DNA of 32,629 nucleotides, from positions 1 to 32,629 of IMG/VR virus record IMGVR_UViG_3300044213_000164; one strand, 5' to 3'. This document shows, piece after piece, positions 13,975 through 19,638 of this stretch (position 1 is the stretch's first letter; every line of letters begins with the position of its first letter). The notes under the pieces were generated by a model that worked only from the letters and a program-made list of their open reading frames with translations, was not told the origin of the DNA and did not search any database. The position numbers and the translations under genes were made by a program. The stretch is from a virus.

Positions 13975-14331
13975 TTATTTTTGCGATAAGCAATTAGCGC
14001 ATAATACTACTAAATTTTCCTCAGAATTATTGTAAATGTTGTGATCGACTTGAGTTATTGTCAGTGGGGCCGGCCGCCCCATCCACTCAGTAATATTGCA
14101 TACTTGACAACAATGCCCGCGCTCTTGAATTAAATATTCTTTAATATAGTCGGGCACTTCTTTCCATACAAACAGACCACATCCTGCCTTCCATTCTCGA
14201 ATACGTTTTTCGTTTAATAGTTTTTTTCTGTGTTGTTGCTGACAATAGTTGTTACAATATTTGTTGGTGTAATTCGCACCTCGCACAGGATTTTCTCTAT
14301 TACAACTTAAACATTTGAAAACTTCAAGCAT
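13975..14331 (-). CDS. HNH endonuclease-like protein
   Basis: A 118-residue protein. The N-terminal zinc-binding half has FKCLSCNREN and YCNNYCQQQH; the second half has RGHCCQVCNITEW and the HNH core TQVDHNIYNNSEENLVVLCANC. The final C-terminal residues after ANC are only LSQK, shorter than in many relatives, where the last zinc-binding and DNA-contact residues extend further. It resembles small phage HNH homing or recombination endonucleases. It lies directly upstream of ahpC, with 28 nt between them. Confidence 0.75.
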   Translation of the reverse strand: MLEVFKCLSCNRENPVRGANYTNKYCNNYCQQQHRKKLLNEKRIREWKAGCGLFVWKEVPDYIKEYLIQERGHCCQVCNITEWMGRPAPLTITQVDHNIYNNSEENLVVLCANCLSQK

Positions 14332-14349
14332 TTTGATCTTTCTATAAAT

Positions 14350-14397
14350 TATAGAGCATCTATTAGAGCACTTACATACTTTTATTTATGCTCTATA
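14350..14397. repeat. Inverted repeat in AT-rich intergenic region
   Basis: TATAGAGCAT (14350-14359) and ATGCTCTATA (14388-14397) are perfect inverted copies flanking a 28-nt spacer. They lie between the 14436-14813 gene and the HNH gene. Possible operator or weak terminator; no T-run is associated. Confidence 0.4.
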
Positions 14398-14435
14398 TAA
14401 AAATTATAGACTAAATTAGGCTTAAAGTCAATTGG

Positions 14436-14813
14436 CTATTGGATGTGCAGCATTCGATACTTAACTAATGCACTAGTTCGAGCTAAAAATAACCGCCAAC
14501 GAATATCCTCGGATATTACCTTTTTTTGAGACAATTTCACTAAATCCCGACGGTGATACAGTGGGGCAATATTGTCGTCCTCGACATCGGTGGTAAGGTC
14601 TTGTTTGAGTTTGGTTATCCGGTGAGGATTTGATCTAAAAATTTTAAATTTTTGGACCTTTACACGGACCTGCACGTTTTTTGTCACAGTCTTCGGTGGG
14701 GTTGCGATGTGCCCAACGAGCAGATCTTGGTTCGGTACAGCAAGTGCAAGATAGGGGTTCATCATGTTTATTACTATCATGACAACTGCTATTATTTGAA
14801 TCATTCTTTTCAT
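14436..14813 (-). CDS. Hypothetical exported protein
   Basis: A 125-residue protein with an N-terminal hydrophobic segment MKRMIQIIAVVMIVINMMNP followed by LALAVPNQ, which could be a signal peptide with an ALA cleavage site. The rest is basic (VRVKVQKFKIFRSNPHR, KLSQKKVISEDIRWRLF). No domain recognised. It is the last of three consecutive exported-protein genes. It ends in TAG, the only amber stop I found among the likely genes of this window. A competing frame covers 14644-14868 but has no export signal or ribosome site. Confidence 0.5.
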   Translation of the reverse strand: MKRMIQIIAVVMIVINMMNPYLALAVPNQDLLVGHIATPPKTVTKNVQVRVKVQKFKIFRSNPHRITKLKQDLTTDVEDDNIAPLYHRRDLVKLSQKKVISEDIRWRLFLARTSALVKYRMLHIQ

Positions 14814-14833
14814 TTTTAACCCGGGCTAACATT

Positions 14834-15139
14834 TTATTGACAAGTCCGTGTAGTAGTAATAGAACCATCCTGATTACGAATCTCAGTCCAAGCTGTACAG
14901 TTGGGTTGGATTGCAGTAACCGCAGGTTGCGTATAAACTACGGGAGGAGGCGTATAAACTAAGGGCGGTGCTGCATAGACTGGAGTACTAGTGATTCCAT
15001 AACCAATGGCACCACCAATTAAGGCAGGTGCTACCCAACCACCCCAACCGTAGCCATGACGGTAATACCCACCGTGTCCCCAGGCAAATGCTGGTACGCT
15101 TAAAGCTACTAGAGCCAATGCGGCAATAATTTTTTTCAT
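14834..15139 (-). CDS. Small exported glycine- and proline-rich protein
   Basis: 101 residues with the signal peptide MKKIIAALALVALSVPAFAW. The mature part begins GHGGYYRHGYGWGGW, then a glycine-rich hydrophobic stretch APALIGGAIGYGI and a proline repeat region (YAAPPLVYTPPPVVYTQP), ending with two cysteines that may form a disulphide. This composition is typical of short periplasmic or envelope proteins of proteobacteria, often annotated as hypothetical. GGAG precedes the ATG. Likely co-transcribed with the glycine-zipper protein upstream. Confidence 0.7.
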   Translation of the reverse strand: MKKIIAALALVALSVPAFAWGHGGYYRHGYGWGGWVAPALIGGAIGYGITSTPVYAAPPLVYTPPPVVYTQPAVTAIQPNCTAWTEIRNQDGSITTTRTCQ

Positions 15140-15150
15140 TTCATTTCTCC

Positions 15151-15558
15151 TTATTGTGGGAATTGTTGACTAAACGTCATTCCCTGATAGCTGAATGTTA
15201 CAATACGACCCTGTTGAACTGTGACCGGAACGTAACTGCACACTTGCCGCTGTTCAACTTGAGCAGGGCCTTTGCTAACTTCATTACCAATGGCACCACC
15301 AACTAGTGCGCCTACTACTCCACCGGCTAGTCTATCACGACCATTATGGCCAATAGTACTGCCTAGAGCGGCGCCTGCAAGGCCACCAATTACTTTGCCT
15401 TCAGTACCGTCATTTTGACGAACTACTTCCTGCACACCACACTGTCTTTGTTGGACAGTAACATAGCGAGGCTGTGTGCTTATTACTGTGGCAACATCTT
15501 GGGCCATGGCCGACAATGTAGAAATTGTCAAGAGCGAGATTACAAAAAACTTTTTCAT
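15151..15558 (-). CDS. Glycine-zipper (17 kDa antigen/Rick_17kDa-like) envelope protein
   Basis: A 135-residue protein with the signal peptide MKKFFVISLLTISTLSAMAQ. The centre has GKVIGGLAGAALGSTIGHNG and AGGVVGALVGGAIGNEV, a double glycine-zipper typical of the 2TM glycine-zipper family of bacterial outer-membrane lipoproteins and 17 kDa antigens. No lipobox is present. Paired cysteines flank the zipper (QRQCGVQE and RQVCSYVP). It would locate to the periplasm or outer membrane. An AGGAGT ribosome site precedes the ATG, and a 7-bp hairpin and late-like octamer are in the leader. Confidence 0.75.
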   Translation of the reverse strand: MKKFFVISLLTISTLSAMAQDVATVISTQPRYVTVQQRQCGVQEVVRQNDGTEGKVIGGLAGAALGSTIGHNGRDRLAGGVVGALVGGAIGNEVSKGPAQVEQRQVCSYVPVTVQQGRIVTFSYQGMTFSQQFPQ

Positions 15559-15573
15559 TTTTGACTCCTATTT

Positions 15574-15606
15574 CGATAAACTGTTTATCGAGCATATATA
15601 TTTAAC
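15574..15606 (-). promoter_or_regulatory. Late-like octamer plus leader hairpin before the glycine-zipper gene
   Basis: GTTAAATA on the minus strand (15599-15606), the same octamer as upstream of the SprT gene. It is followed by a stem-loop CGATAAA-cag-TTTATCG (15574-15590) before the AGGAGT ribosome site. Confidence 0.4.
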
Positions 15607-15639
15607 GCCGTACGATATGGGTTAGTTGACAATTTTGGT

Positions 15640-15664
15640 AAAAAAGTAGGGACCGAAGTCCCTA
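15640..15664 (-). terminator. Rho-independent terminator of the tmRNA gene
   Basis: Minus-strand stem TAGGGAC, UUCG tetraloop, GTCCCTA, then C and TTTTT. It follows the coding piece of the permuted tmRNA at the expected place. Confidence 0.9.
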
Positions 15665-15965
15665 TTACTATTTTTGGTTACAAGGCATAGTTGCCCCGGA
15701 GATTACGCCGCTAGGGCAAATACCTCATCGTTAGATGCGTTAGCATTTACTTTATTTGCTTCTTCGGCCGAGTTCTCCCAACCCTAACGGCTTCTACATT
15801 GCCGAGTAGATCTTGTCAATACTTGTTGCCCTGTCGAAACCTTTCATCCCCATCAAATAGATATTGGAACCGTTTACATTCCAATTTTATGGTGTTTAGC
15901 TCTTAAGCATCTATTTGGTGGAGATGTCGGCATACGATAGCCGAGTCCAGAACTTCTTTCTATTT
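15665..15965 (-). ncRNA. ssrA: Circularly permuted (two-piece) tmRNA
   Basis: Transfer-messenger RNA, rescues stalled ribosomes and tags the peptide. Read on the minus strand, the acceptor piece comes first: T-stem TCGGC/GCCGA, then CATCTCC-A-CCA (15916-15926). A 64-nt linker (15852-15915) follows, then the coding piece starting GGGGATGAAAGGTTTCGACA at 15851. GGGGATG pairs with CATCTCC over 7 bp, including the G3-U70 pair that specifies alanine. The tag frame begins at GCA 15759 and encodes ANKVNANASNDEVFALAA, TAA at 15703-15705, ending in the usual ALAA. CAGGGC (15828-15833) can pair with GTTCTG (15948-15953) as the start of helix P2. The T-loop is 8 nt (TATCGTAT), unusual. The linker arms AAATAGAT/ATCTATTT extend the acceptor helix. 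The outer 5' boundary is approximate. Confidence 0.9.
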
Positions 15966-15970
15966 AAGCC

Positions 15971-16729
15971 TTAAACTACTATTCTGTTTTGTGGCATACT
16001 TTGTTTAAGCCTACCACTACTAAACCCTTTAAGTTTATACTCTTGTTCTTTTTCTAACAAGATGTAATGTTCCTTTATACCATTATTTACCCAACATTTG
16101 GTAATAGTATGCCCTTTCTTACCTCGGACCCACCCATCTGGTATACTGTCATTTATTGTAATGCGTTTCACTTCTTTAGTCAATATATTTGAAATCCAGA
16201 TTCGGCCAAATTGAGAATTATTCTCTCCCTGGCTGTGTTTACGCTTGTTAAAAGTTTCTTTGCGTTTTGCAATAGCATCAGGATCTTTGGCTCGCTCATT
16301 CATGAGTTTCATATGCTCAGGTGAACGAGTCCAATCATATTGCTTTTGCCACTCTGGATCCTTAAATGGATTATCGTCCCGTCTGGATCGTTTTTGTCCG
16401 CCACGCCTAGAATTTTCACTATGCTGTTCACTACCATTGTAGTGGTCCCACCCGCCGTTGCCGCCTTTGTGCATATTGTAGGTATCTTTACGCTTTACAA
16501 AGTCCTCTGTTACTATACTCAACTCTTTTTCGGCCATTTCTTCCTTTGAGTTGCAGTAGTGCAAAACTTCTTTCTTGAAGTTTTCTATACCATACTTTGC
16601 TATTGCAGATTTGATTTGCTTACCTGAACCGTAGTAGCCATTTTCTGCAGGTGGTAATGTGGACTTATGCTTGCCCACATATATTTTATTATTCAGGAGG
16701 TTAGTAATTTGATAGACATAAAAATACAT
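15971..16729 (-). CDS. GIY-YIG homing endonuclease
   Basis: About 252 residues. The N-terminal GIY-YIG domain has YFYVYQITNLLNNKIYVGKH and a following YGSGKQIKSAIAKYGIENF. The middle is a basic, repeat-like region (SRRGGQKRSRRDD, AIAKRKETFNKRKHSQGENN) of NUMOD3 type, and the end has two ISN/WVNNG-type DNA-binding segments (RIWISNILTKEVKRI and CWVNNGIKEHYIL). The ATG at 16729 is preferred to one four codons upstream because AAAGGA is only 2 nt from the upstream ATG and about 10 nt from this one. It ends just upstream of the tmRNA acceptor piece. Confidence 0.85.
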   Translation of the reverse strand: MYFYVYQITNLLNNKIYVGKHKSTLPPAENGYYGSGKQIKSAIAKYGIENFKKEVLHYCNSKEEMAEKELSIVTEDFVKRKDTYNMHKGGNGGWDHYNGSEQHSENSRRGGQKRSRRDDNPFKDPEWQKQYDWTRSPEHMKLMNERAKDPDAIAKRKETFNKRKHSQGENNSQFGRIWISNILTKEVKRITINDSIPDGWVRGKKGHTITKCWVNNGIKEHYILLEKEQEYKLKGFSSGRLKQSMPQNRIVV

Positions 16730-16787
16730 AAATGTATTCATCCTTTGCGTCCAGAATCCATTTCTTAATAACAGTTATACGCTGTTC

Positions 16788-16838
16788 TTATCTTTTTGGG
16801 TGTTTACCACCGCAAATTGGGCAATCATCATGTTTCAT
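16788..16838 (-). CDS. Micro-ORF with CxxC motif (16 aa)
   Basis: Reads MKHDDCPICGGKHPKR, a zinc-knuckle-like CPIC segment. AAAAAGGAGT lies 7-8 nt before the ATG, an excellent ribosome site, and a late-like AATAAATA lies upstream. It might be a true micro-protein, or the remnant of a longer zinc-ribbon protein cut at the border of the GIY-YIG insertion. Confidence 0.4.
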   Translation of the reverse strand: MKHDDCPICGGKHPKR

Positions 16839-16864
16839 GTTGTTACTCCTTTTTTATTGTTATG

Positions 16865-16872
16865 TATTTATT
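16865..16872 (-). promoter_or_regulatory. Late-promoter-like octamer
   Basis: AATAAATA on the minus strand within TATAATAAATAC. It overlaps the stop of the upstream gene and is 27 nt upstream of the 16-aa ORF. Confidence 0.4.
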
Positions 16873-17251
16873 ATACATGGCTTTGAATAAACCGCAATGC
16901 ATTTTGGACATCTTGGCGACTAAACGGTTTTAACTCGCCACGGGCTACATCTGCTTGTATATCCTTTAAGGTGTAGTCTACAAATTGTGTCTCAACACCG
17001 CCGGTTTGGTCATCTCCAACTAATTCTTGTTCTGAGTTAAACTTCCCGCGACAATCATATGCTACACCACTAGGAGCAACAACGTAAATATGGTCAACCC
17101 TGTAAGCATTATCATCTTCAACATCCTCCTCCCAACCTATGTGCGCTCGTAATTGCCAGTCCGGATGTAATAGTTTGTATGCTAAAGCCATGACATGACA
17201 ATGACCACGCATGTAGTCTAAATCTTTTTCAGTAACTTCTAAAATGAGCAT
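16871..17251 (-). CDS. Conserved-looking hypothetical protein
   Basis: 126 residues from the ATG at 17251 (a TTG five codons earlier is possible). It reads MLILEVTEKDLDYMRGHCHV and continues with MALAYKLLHPDWQLRAHIGW, an acidic loop, YRVDHIYVVAPSGVAYDCRG, and VDYTLKDIQADVARGELK. The HCH and CRG cysteines and the HPDWQ/HIGW segments suggest a compact alpha/beta domain, but I cannot name a family. There is no convincing ribosome site; GAATAAATATTAT directly precedes the ATG, so initiation may be leaderless or weak. Confidence 0.6.
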   Translation of the reverse strand: MLILEVTEKDLDYMRGHCHVMALAYKLLHPDWQLRAHIGWEEDVEDDNAYRVDHIYVVAPSGVAYDCRGKFNSEQELVGDDQTGGVETQFVDYTLKDIQADVARGELKPFSRQDVQNALRFIQSHV

Positions 17252-17311
17252 ATAATATTTATTCAATTGAATACACTGTAAAGCTGTTTGGGCATCAGCA
17301 ACCGCACTCGT

Positions 17312-17335
17312 AAAAAAAGGCCCCGAAGAGCCTTT
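17312..17335 (-). terminator. Rho-independent terminator
   Basis: Minus-strand AAAGGCTC, TTCG tetraloop, GGGCCTTT followed by further T. It directly follows the 17353-17673 gene. Confidence 0.9.
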
Positions 17336-17352
17336 GCTGAGCCAGTCGGCGC

Positions 17353-17673
17353 TTATTCAGCAACCGCGTCTTTAGCACGAGCTTTGATAGCTTCGAGACT
17401 GGGTTTGGCTTTGGCCTTGGTGACTTTAACAGTCTTTACGGCATTGTATTTTGCATCAGCGGCATCGATTGCAGCTTGATTTGCAGGAACTGAATACAGT
17501 TCAGTGGTCTTCAGATAGGAAACCACAGCAGGCTTGTCCATTGCAGAGGGCAACTCAAACAAGTTGATATCAGTGTGCCCGCTTTTTTGCAGGATCTTAA
17601 CACGGGTCATATCATTGGCGAAACGAACTTTGACTTCACCTTTGAGAGTAGAAACACCAGCGACTTTAAACAT
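17353..17673 (-). CDS. Hypothetical phage protein, alanine/lysine-rich C-terminus
   Basis: 106 residues beginning MFKVAGVSTLKGEVKVRFAN, followed by DMTRVKILQKSGHTDINLFE and a C-terminal helical region rich in A and K (KTVKVTKAKAKPSLEAIKAR). The N-terminal part looks like a small beta domain and the tail is basic, so nucleic-acid contact is possible but not shown. The leader (17674-17757) carries two stem-loops and a very short frame downstream of a sigma70 promoter. It is bounded by a strong terminator, so it is probably a monocistronic unit. Confidence 0.7.
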   Translation of the reverse strand: MFKVAGVSTLKGEVKVRFANDMTRVKILQKSGHTDINLFELPSAMDKPAVVSYLKTTELYSVPANQAAIDAADAKYNAVKTVKVTKAKAKPSLEAIKARAKDAVAE

Positions 17674-17697
17674 AAAAACTCCAATTGAAAAACAAGT

Positions 17698-17757
17698 TTA
17701 TTGAAAAATAATGCAAGCACCCTTGCCTACATTTCCTGTTAGCATCATCGCTAACAT
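17698..17757 (-). other. Structured leader with a 19-codon frame and attenuator-like hairpin
   Basis: Starts at the predicted transcription start. Stem 1 is GTTAGC/GCTAAC (17738-17755); stem 2 is GCAAG/CTTGC (17713-17726) followed by ATTATTTTT. A frame beginning ATG at 17757 encodes MLAMMLTGNVGKGACIIFQ and stops at 17698. The arrangement resembles a leader with an intrinsic terminator before the 17353-17673 gene. Confidence 0.4.
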
Positions 17758-17763
17758 ATTCAA

Positions 17764-17792
17764 ATTATAGCTGAAATCGGAATTAACGTCAA
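17764..17792 (-). promoter_or_regulatory. Sigma70-type promoter
   Basis: Minus-strand TTGACG (17787-17792), 17-bp spacer, TATAAT (17764-17769). Drives the structured leader and the 17353-17673 gene. Confidence 0.75.
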
Positions 17793-17819
17793 CCATATTT
17801 TGAATTCTTTTTACCAAAA

Positions 17820-17942
17820 TCAACGACTTTTGATCCAGTCGCCGGCTTTGGTCAAATCTTGACCTGCGCCACTGAGCGTACCACCAACGGTTCCACAAGC
17901 GGTCAACGCCAACATCATAATAATTGCAGCAACCTTTTTCAT
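17820..17942 (-). CDS. Entericidin-like small lipoprotein (40 aa)
   Basis: Reads MKKVAAIIMMLALTACGTVG and continues GTLSGAGQDLTKAGDWIKSR. A signal peptide with lipobox LTAC is followed by a G-rich segment and an amphipathic helix, the arrangement of the entericidin A/B family (short host lipoproteins linked to a toxin/antidote pair and to envelope permeability). The ATG overlaps the TGA of the 42-residue membrane protein upstream (ATGA), supporting expression. A phage copy may modify the host envelope. It is too short to be sure of the family. Confidence 0.65.
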   Translation of the reverse strand: MKKVAAIIMMLALTACGTVGGTLSGAGQDLTKAGDWIKSR

Positions 17943-18067
17943 TTTGCCAATTCCTTACTTTGAGTTTGAATTTCAGAAACACCGCGGTCTAAAATGCGAG
18001 CGATACCACCAAAGCCCACACTTGCAACAACCAATCCCAAAATGAATCCTACCAGGAGTTTAGACAT
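17939..18067 (-). CDS. Small membrane protein (42 aa)
   Basis: Reads MSKLLVGFILGLVVASVGFG and continues GIARILDRGVSEIQTQSKEL. One transmembrane segment (residues 4-22) is followed by a charged helix. It starts 1 nt after the preceding TAA, with GGAG 11 nt upstream, and its TGA overlaps the start of the entericidin-like gene. Short anchors with a GIAR..D.GV helix are familiar in phages of freshwater proteobacteria, from memory only. The function is unknown. Confidence 0.65.
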   Translation of the reverse strand: MSKLLVGFILGLVVASVGFGGIARILDRGVSEIQTQSKELAK

Positions 18068-18068
18068 T

Positions 18069-18152
18069 TTAAATTTCTCCCATAATAATCAAAGCCAGGC
18101 CAGTAACCAAAACCGGCATCAAAACGATAACCAAATTAATTATTGCTTGCAT
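18069..18152 (-). CDS. Tiny hydrophobic membrane peptide (27 aa)
   Basis: Reads MQAIINLVIVLMPVLVTGLA and ends LIIMGEI, almost wholly one membrane segment. It starts 2 nt after the 18155-18445 stop, and its end carries the GGAG of the next gene (coding GGAGAA). No strong ribosome site is visible, so translation would depend on coupling. Confidence 0.5.
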   Translation of the reverse strand: MQAIINLVIVLMPVLVTGLALIIMGEI

Positions 18153-18154
18153 TA

Positions 18155-18445
18155 TTATTTCTTTTCGGTCATTACATATGTAAACAGAATCCATTTAGCA
18201 CGATTCAATGCTTGGCGTACATCCTCAGCGATCATAATGTCAAATTGACCTGCATTGTCACTAGCAAGCATTTCCTGACAATCACTCATGAGACTTGCGG
18301 CCATCATAGCAGGACCGGAGAAACGAAAGGTCAAACTTTCCTCCACTGCTTCGCGCATTTGGGCTTCAGTGCAACCATACATACGAATTTCACGCTGTGC
18401 TTGTTCATTGCGAATTGAAGCGGGGTGGCGAGTTTTAACAGTCAT
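18155..18445 (-). CDS. Hypothetical helical protein
   Basis: 96 residues beginning MTVKTRHPASIRNEQAQREI, then RMYGCTEAQMREAVEESLTF, MMAASLMSDCQEMLASDNAG and RQALNRAKWILFTYVM. Predicted helical and soluble. The ATG at 18445 was chosen over an earlier frame because GGAG lies 8 nt upstream and a consensus promoter starts just before it. The function is unknown. It leads a four-gene operon of a helical protein, a 27-aa peptide, a 42-aa membrane protein and the entericidin-like lipoprotein. Confidence 0.7.
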   Translation of the reverse strand: MTVKTRHPASIRNEQAQREIRMYGCTEAQMREAVEESLTFRFSGPAMMAASLMSDCQEMLASDNAGQFDIMIAEDVRQALNRAKWILFTYVMTEKK

Positions 18446-18476
18446 TTCTTGCTCCGTTTTGTTACTGTATGTCATT

Positions 18477-18505
18477 ATTATAGCAAAATTGGGATTTATT
18501 GTCAA
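18477..18505 (-). promoter_or_regulatory. Sigma70-type promoter
   Basis: Minus-strand TTGACA (18500-18505), 17-bp spacer, TATAAT (18477-18482). The leader after it shares CATACAGTAACAAAA with the promoter at 19820-19848. Confidence 0.85.
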
Positions 18506-18515
18506 ATTTAGGAAA

Positions 18516-18533
18516 TGTATACTTAAGTATTAA
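18516..18533. repeat. Promoter-upstream palindrome, copy 2
   Basis: TGTATACTTAAGTATTAA, core ATACTTAAGTAT a perfect palindrome, 10 bp upstream of the -35 box at 18500-18505. Confidence 0.5.
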
Positions 18534-18617
18534 CTTCCGGTTTTCAAAAACAGTTAATTTTTACCGAATCGTTTTGGCATCCCTTAACTCCATAATGCTT
18601 CTTCAACTGTTTGGCTT

Positions 18618-18645
18618 CGTGGAGCAAAGCGACCATTGCTCCACG
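18618..18645 (-). other. Strong stem-loop downstream of the 18647-18889 gene
   Basis: A perfect 10-bp inverted repeat, CGTGGAGCAA and TTGCTCCACG, with an 8-nt loop. It starts right after the stop of the upstream gene, has no T-run, and the 18544-18646 stretch has no convincing gene. It may be an RNA-stabilising or termination structure. Confidence 0.45.
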
Positions 18646-18646
18646 G

Positions 18647-18889
18647 TCATTTTTCAACTCCGAAATCTTTTTTGAATCTGTTAATATCTTGTTCTGTTTT
18701 GAATGTAATACTGGTCCAATCGTCATACATACCTGCTCGTAGAGTAGCATTATAAGTTTCTTTAGCCCACTGCTTGAATCCTGCCATGCCTGCCCATTTT
18801 TCTGCTCGTGCAGCCTTCCTAATGTCAGCCGTCAATGGATCAATGGTGTATCCCTGTGTGTCTCGTATGAATAAGATAGTATGTGCCAT
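18647..18889 (-). CDS. Small phage protein with FGVEK tail
   Basis: 80 residues beginning MAHTILFIRDTQGYTIDPLT, then ADIRKAARAEKWAGMAGFKQ and WTSITFKTEQDINRFKKDFG. The last 20 residues parallel those of the upstream neighbour (SMAFLKESDAIKFKEHFEVE), so the two probably share a C-terminal module. The ATG at 18889 overlaps the TGA of the upstream gene (TGATG); a GTG one codon earlier is less likely. The function is unknown. Confidence 0.65.
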   Translation of the reverse strand: MAHTILFIRDTQGYTIDPLTADIRKAARAEKWAGMAGFKQWAKETYNATLRAGMYDDWTSITFKTEQDINRFKKDFGVEK

Positions 18890-19077
18890 CACTCAACTTC
18901 AAAATGTTCTTTGAATTTAATAGCGTCTGATTCCTTCAGAAATGCCATACTATCAATGTCCCAACCCCACTCGCCAATATGTGCTTCACACCATTTGAAC
19001 CAGTAATATTTTTGTGCCTGTGTAGGATTTGACACTTTTACTTTATATACAAAGTCATTCATATCATATAAACTCAT
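18889..19077 (-). CDS. Small phage protein with HFEVE tail
   Basis: 62 residues beginning MSLYDMNDFVYKVKVSNPTQ, with QKYYWFKWCEAHIGEWGWDI and a tail SDAIKFKEHFEVE. The WCE..IGEWGW segment suggests an aromatic-rich small fold. The ATG at 19077 lies 1 nt after the preceding stop; a longer frame runs into the upstream gene. The tail resembles the 18647-18889 protein and, loosely, the HFGVE tails of the KFAEL family. Function unknown. Confidence 0.65.
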   Translation of the reverse strand: MSLYDMNDFVYKVKVSNPTQAQKYYWFKWCEAHIGEWGWDIDSMAFLKESDAIKFKEHFEVE

Positions 19078-19078
19078 T

Positions 19079-19360
19079 TTAGACTCCAATATCTTTGAAC
19101 CGACGGGCAATTTCATTACCAACTTCTAATGCGCCATCAACACGGATTTCAAGTGTTTCAGCATCATCAGTGGTATGCTTAGTGTAGCCGACTGCGGTAG
19201 TTTTCACAGCGTCCATACATTCAGCCACGATCAATTCAGCAAACTTTTTAAGAAACGCATCCATCGGTGTGTGGGCATACATCGGCATGAAGCTTGAATC
19301 AAACTGGTTGCCAGTTTGATCATTGGCCTGTGTAGCAAGTTTTTCAAGTTGTTCGTTCAT
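19079..19360 (-). CDS. Small phage protein of the KFAEL(I/L)xxEC paralogue family
   Basis: 93 residues starting MNEQLEKLATQANDQTGNQF, with FLKKFAELIVAECMDAVKTT in the middle and a C-terminus VGNEIARRFKDIGV. A paralogue of the proteins at 109-318, 679-939 and 19357-19638. The coding strand includes a perfect 10-bp inverted repeat (19298-19320, 3-nt loop). The ATG overlaps the upstream TGA (ATGA). Function unknown. Confidence 0.7.
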   Translation of the reverse strand: MNEQLEKLATQANDQTGNQFDSSFMPMYAHTPMDAFLKKFAELIVAECMDAVKTTAVGYTKHTTDDAETLEIRVDGALEVGNEIARRFKDIGV

Positions 19361-19638
19361 TCTCCAACTCCGTAAAAATGTTCTTCAATCATTTTGATAT
19401 TGTCCATACATTTTTCAGCACACAATTCGGCTTCATCACTATCACGCATAATGTCACATTCACTGGAATATGAGTAAAGTCGTTCTGATTCGGCAAATAG
19501 TAATTGAGCACATTCCCGAACAATCAACTCGGCGAACTTTTCTCTGTATATTTGATGAAAGTGACCATTGTTGTCACATTCCCTTAACGCATATTCTTCA
19601 GCCTGTAGAGCAAGTTCTTTAATTCGTTCGTTCATCAT
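19357..19638 (-). CDS. Small phage protein of the KFAEL(I/L)xxEC paralogue family
   Basis: 93 residues starting MMNERIKELALQAEEYALRE, then REKFAELIVRECAQLLFAES and the tail IKMIEEHFYGVGE. It is the closest relative of the 109-318 protein (NERIKELA, KFAELIVREC, IEEHF). AGGAG lies 7 nt before the first ATG; the second ATG is also possible. Its start overlaps the TGA of the 53-residue gene. Function unknown. Confidence 0.7.
   Translation of the reverse strand: MMNERIKELALQAEEYALRECDNNGHFHQIYREKFAELIVRECAQLLFAESERLYSYSSECDIMRDSDEAELCAEKCMDNIKMIEEHFYGVGE

Noticed and set aside
10055-14813. Genome-wide recoding of TAG
   Set aside because: One likely gene ends in TAG at 14436 and only one gene contains an internal TAG, so the window gives no proof of wholesale recoding.
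14644-14868. Alternative coding frame overlapping the 14436-14813 gene
   Set aside because: It is cysteine- and basic-rich without an export signal or ribosome site, while the other frame has a signal-like N-terminus.
15641-15970. Ordinary one-piece tmRNA
   Set aside because: The CCA-ending acceptor strand precedes the GGGGATG 5' strand on the transcribed strand, so the order is permuted.
17698-17982. 95-codon frame covering the entericidin-like gene and leader
   Set aside because: It runs across a promoter and a lipobox gene coupled to its neighbour, and its protein has no sensible composition.
18544-18750. 68-codon frame downstream of the 18647 gene
   Set aside because: It overlaps a better coding frame and no ribosome site precedes its internal start; the HYGVKG match to phage proteins looks like chance.
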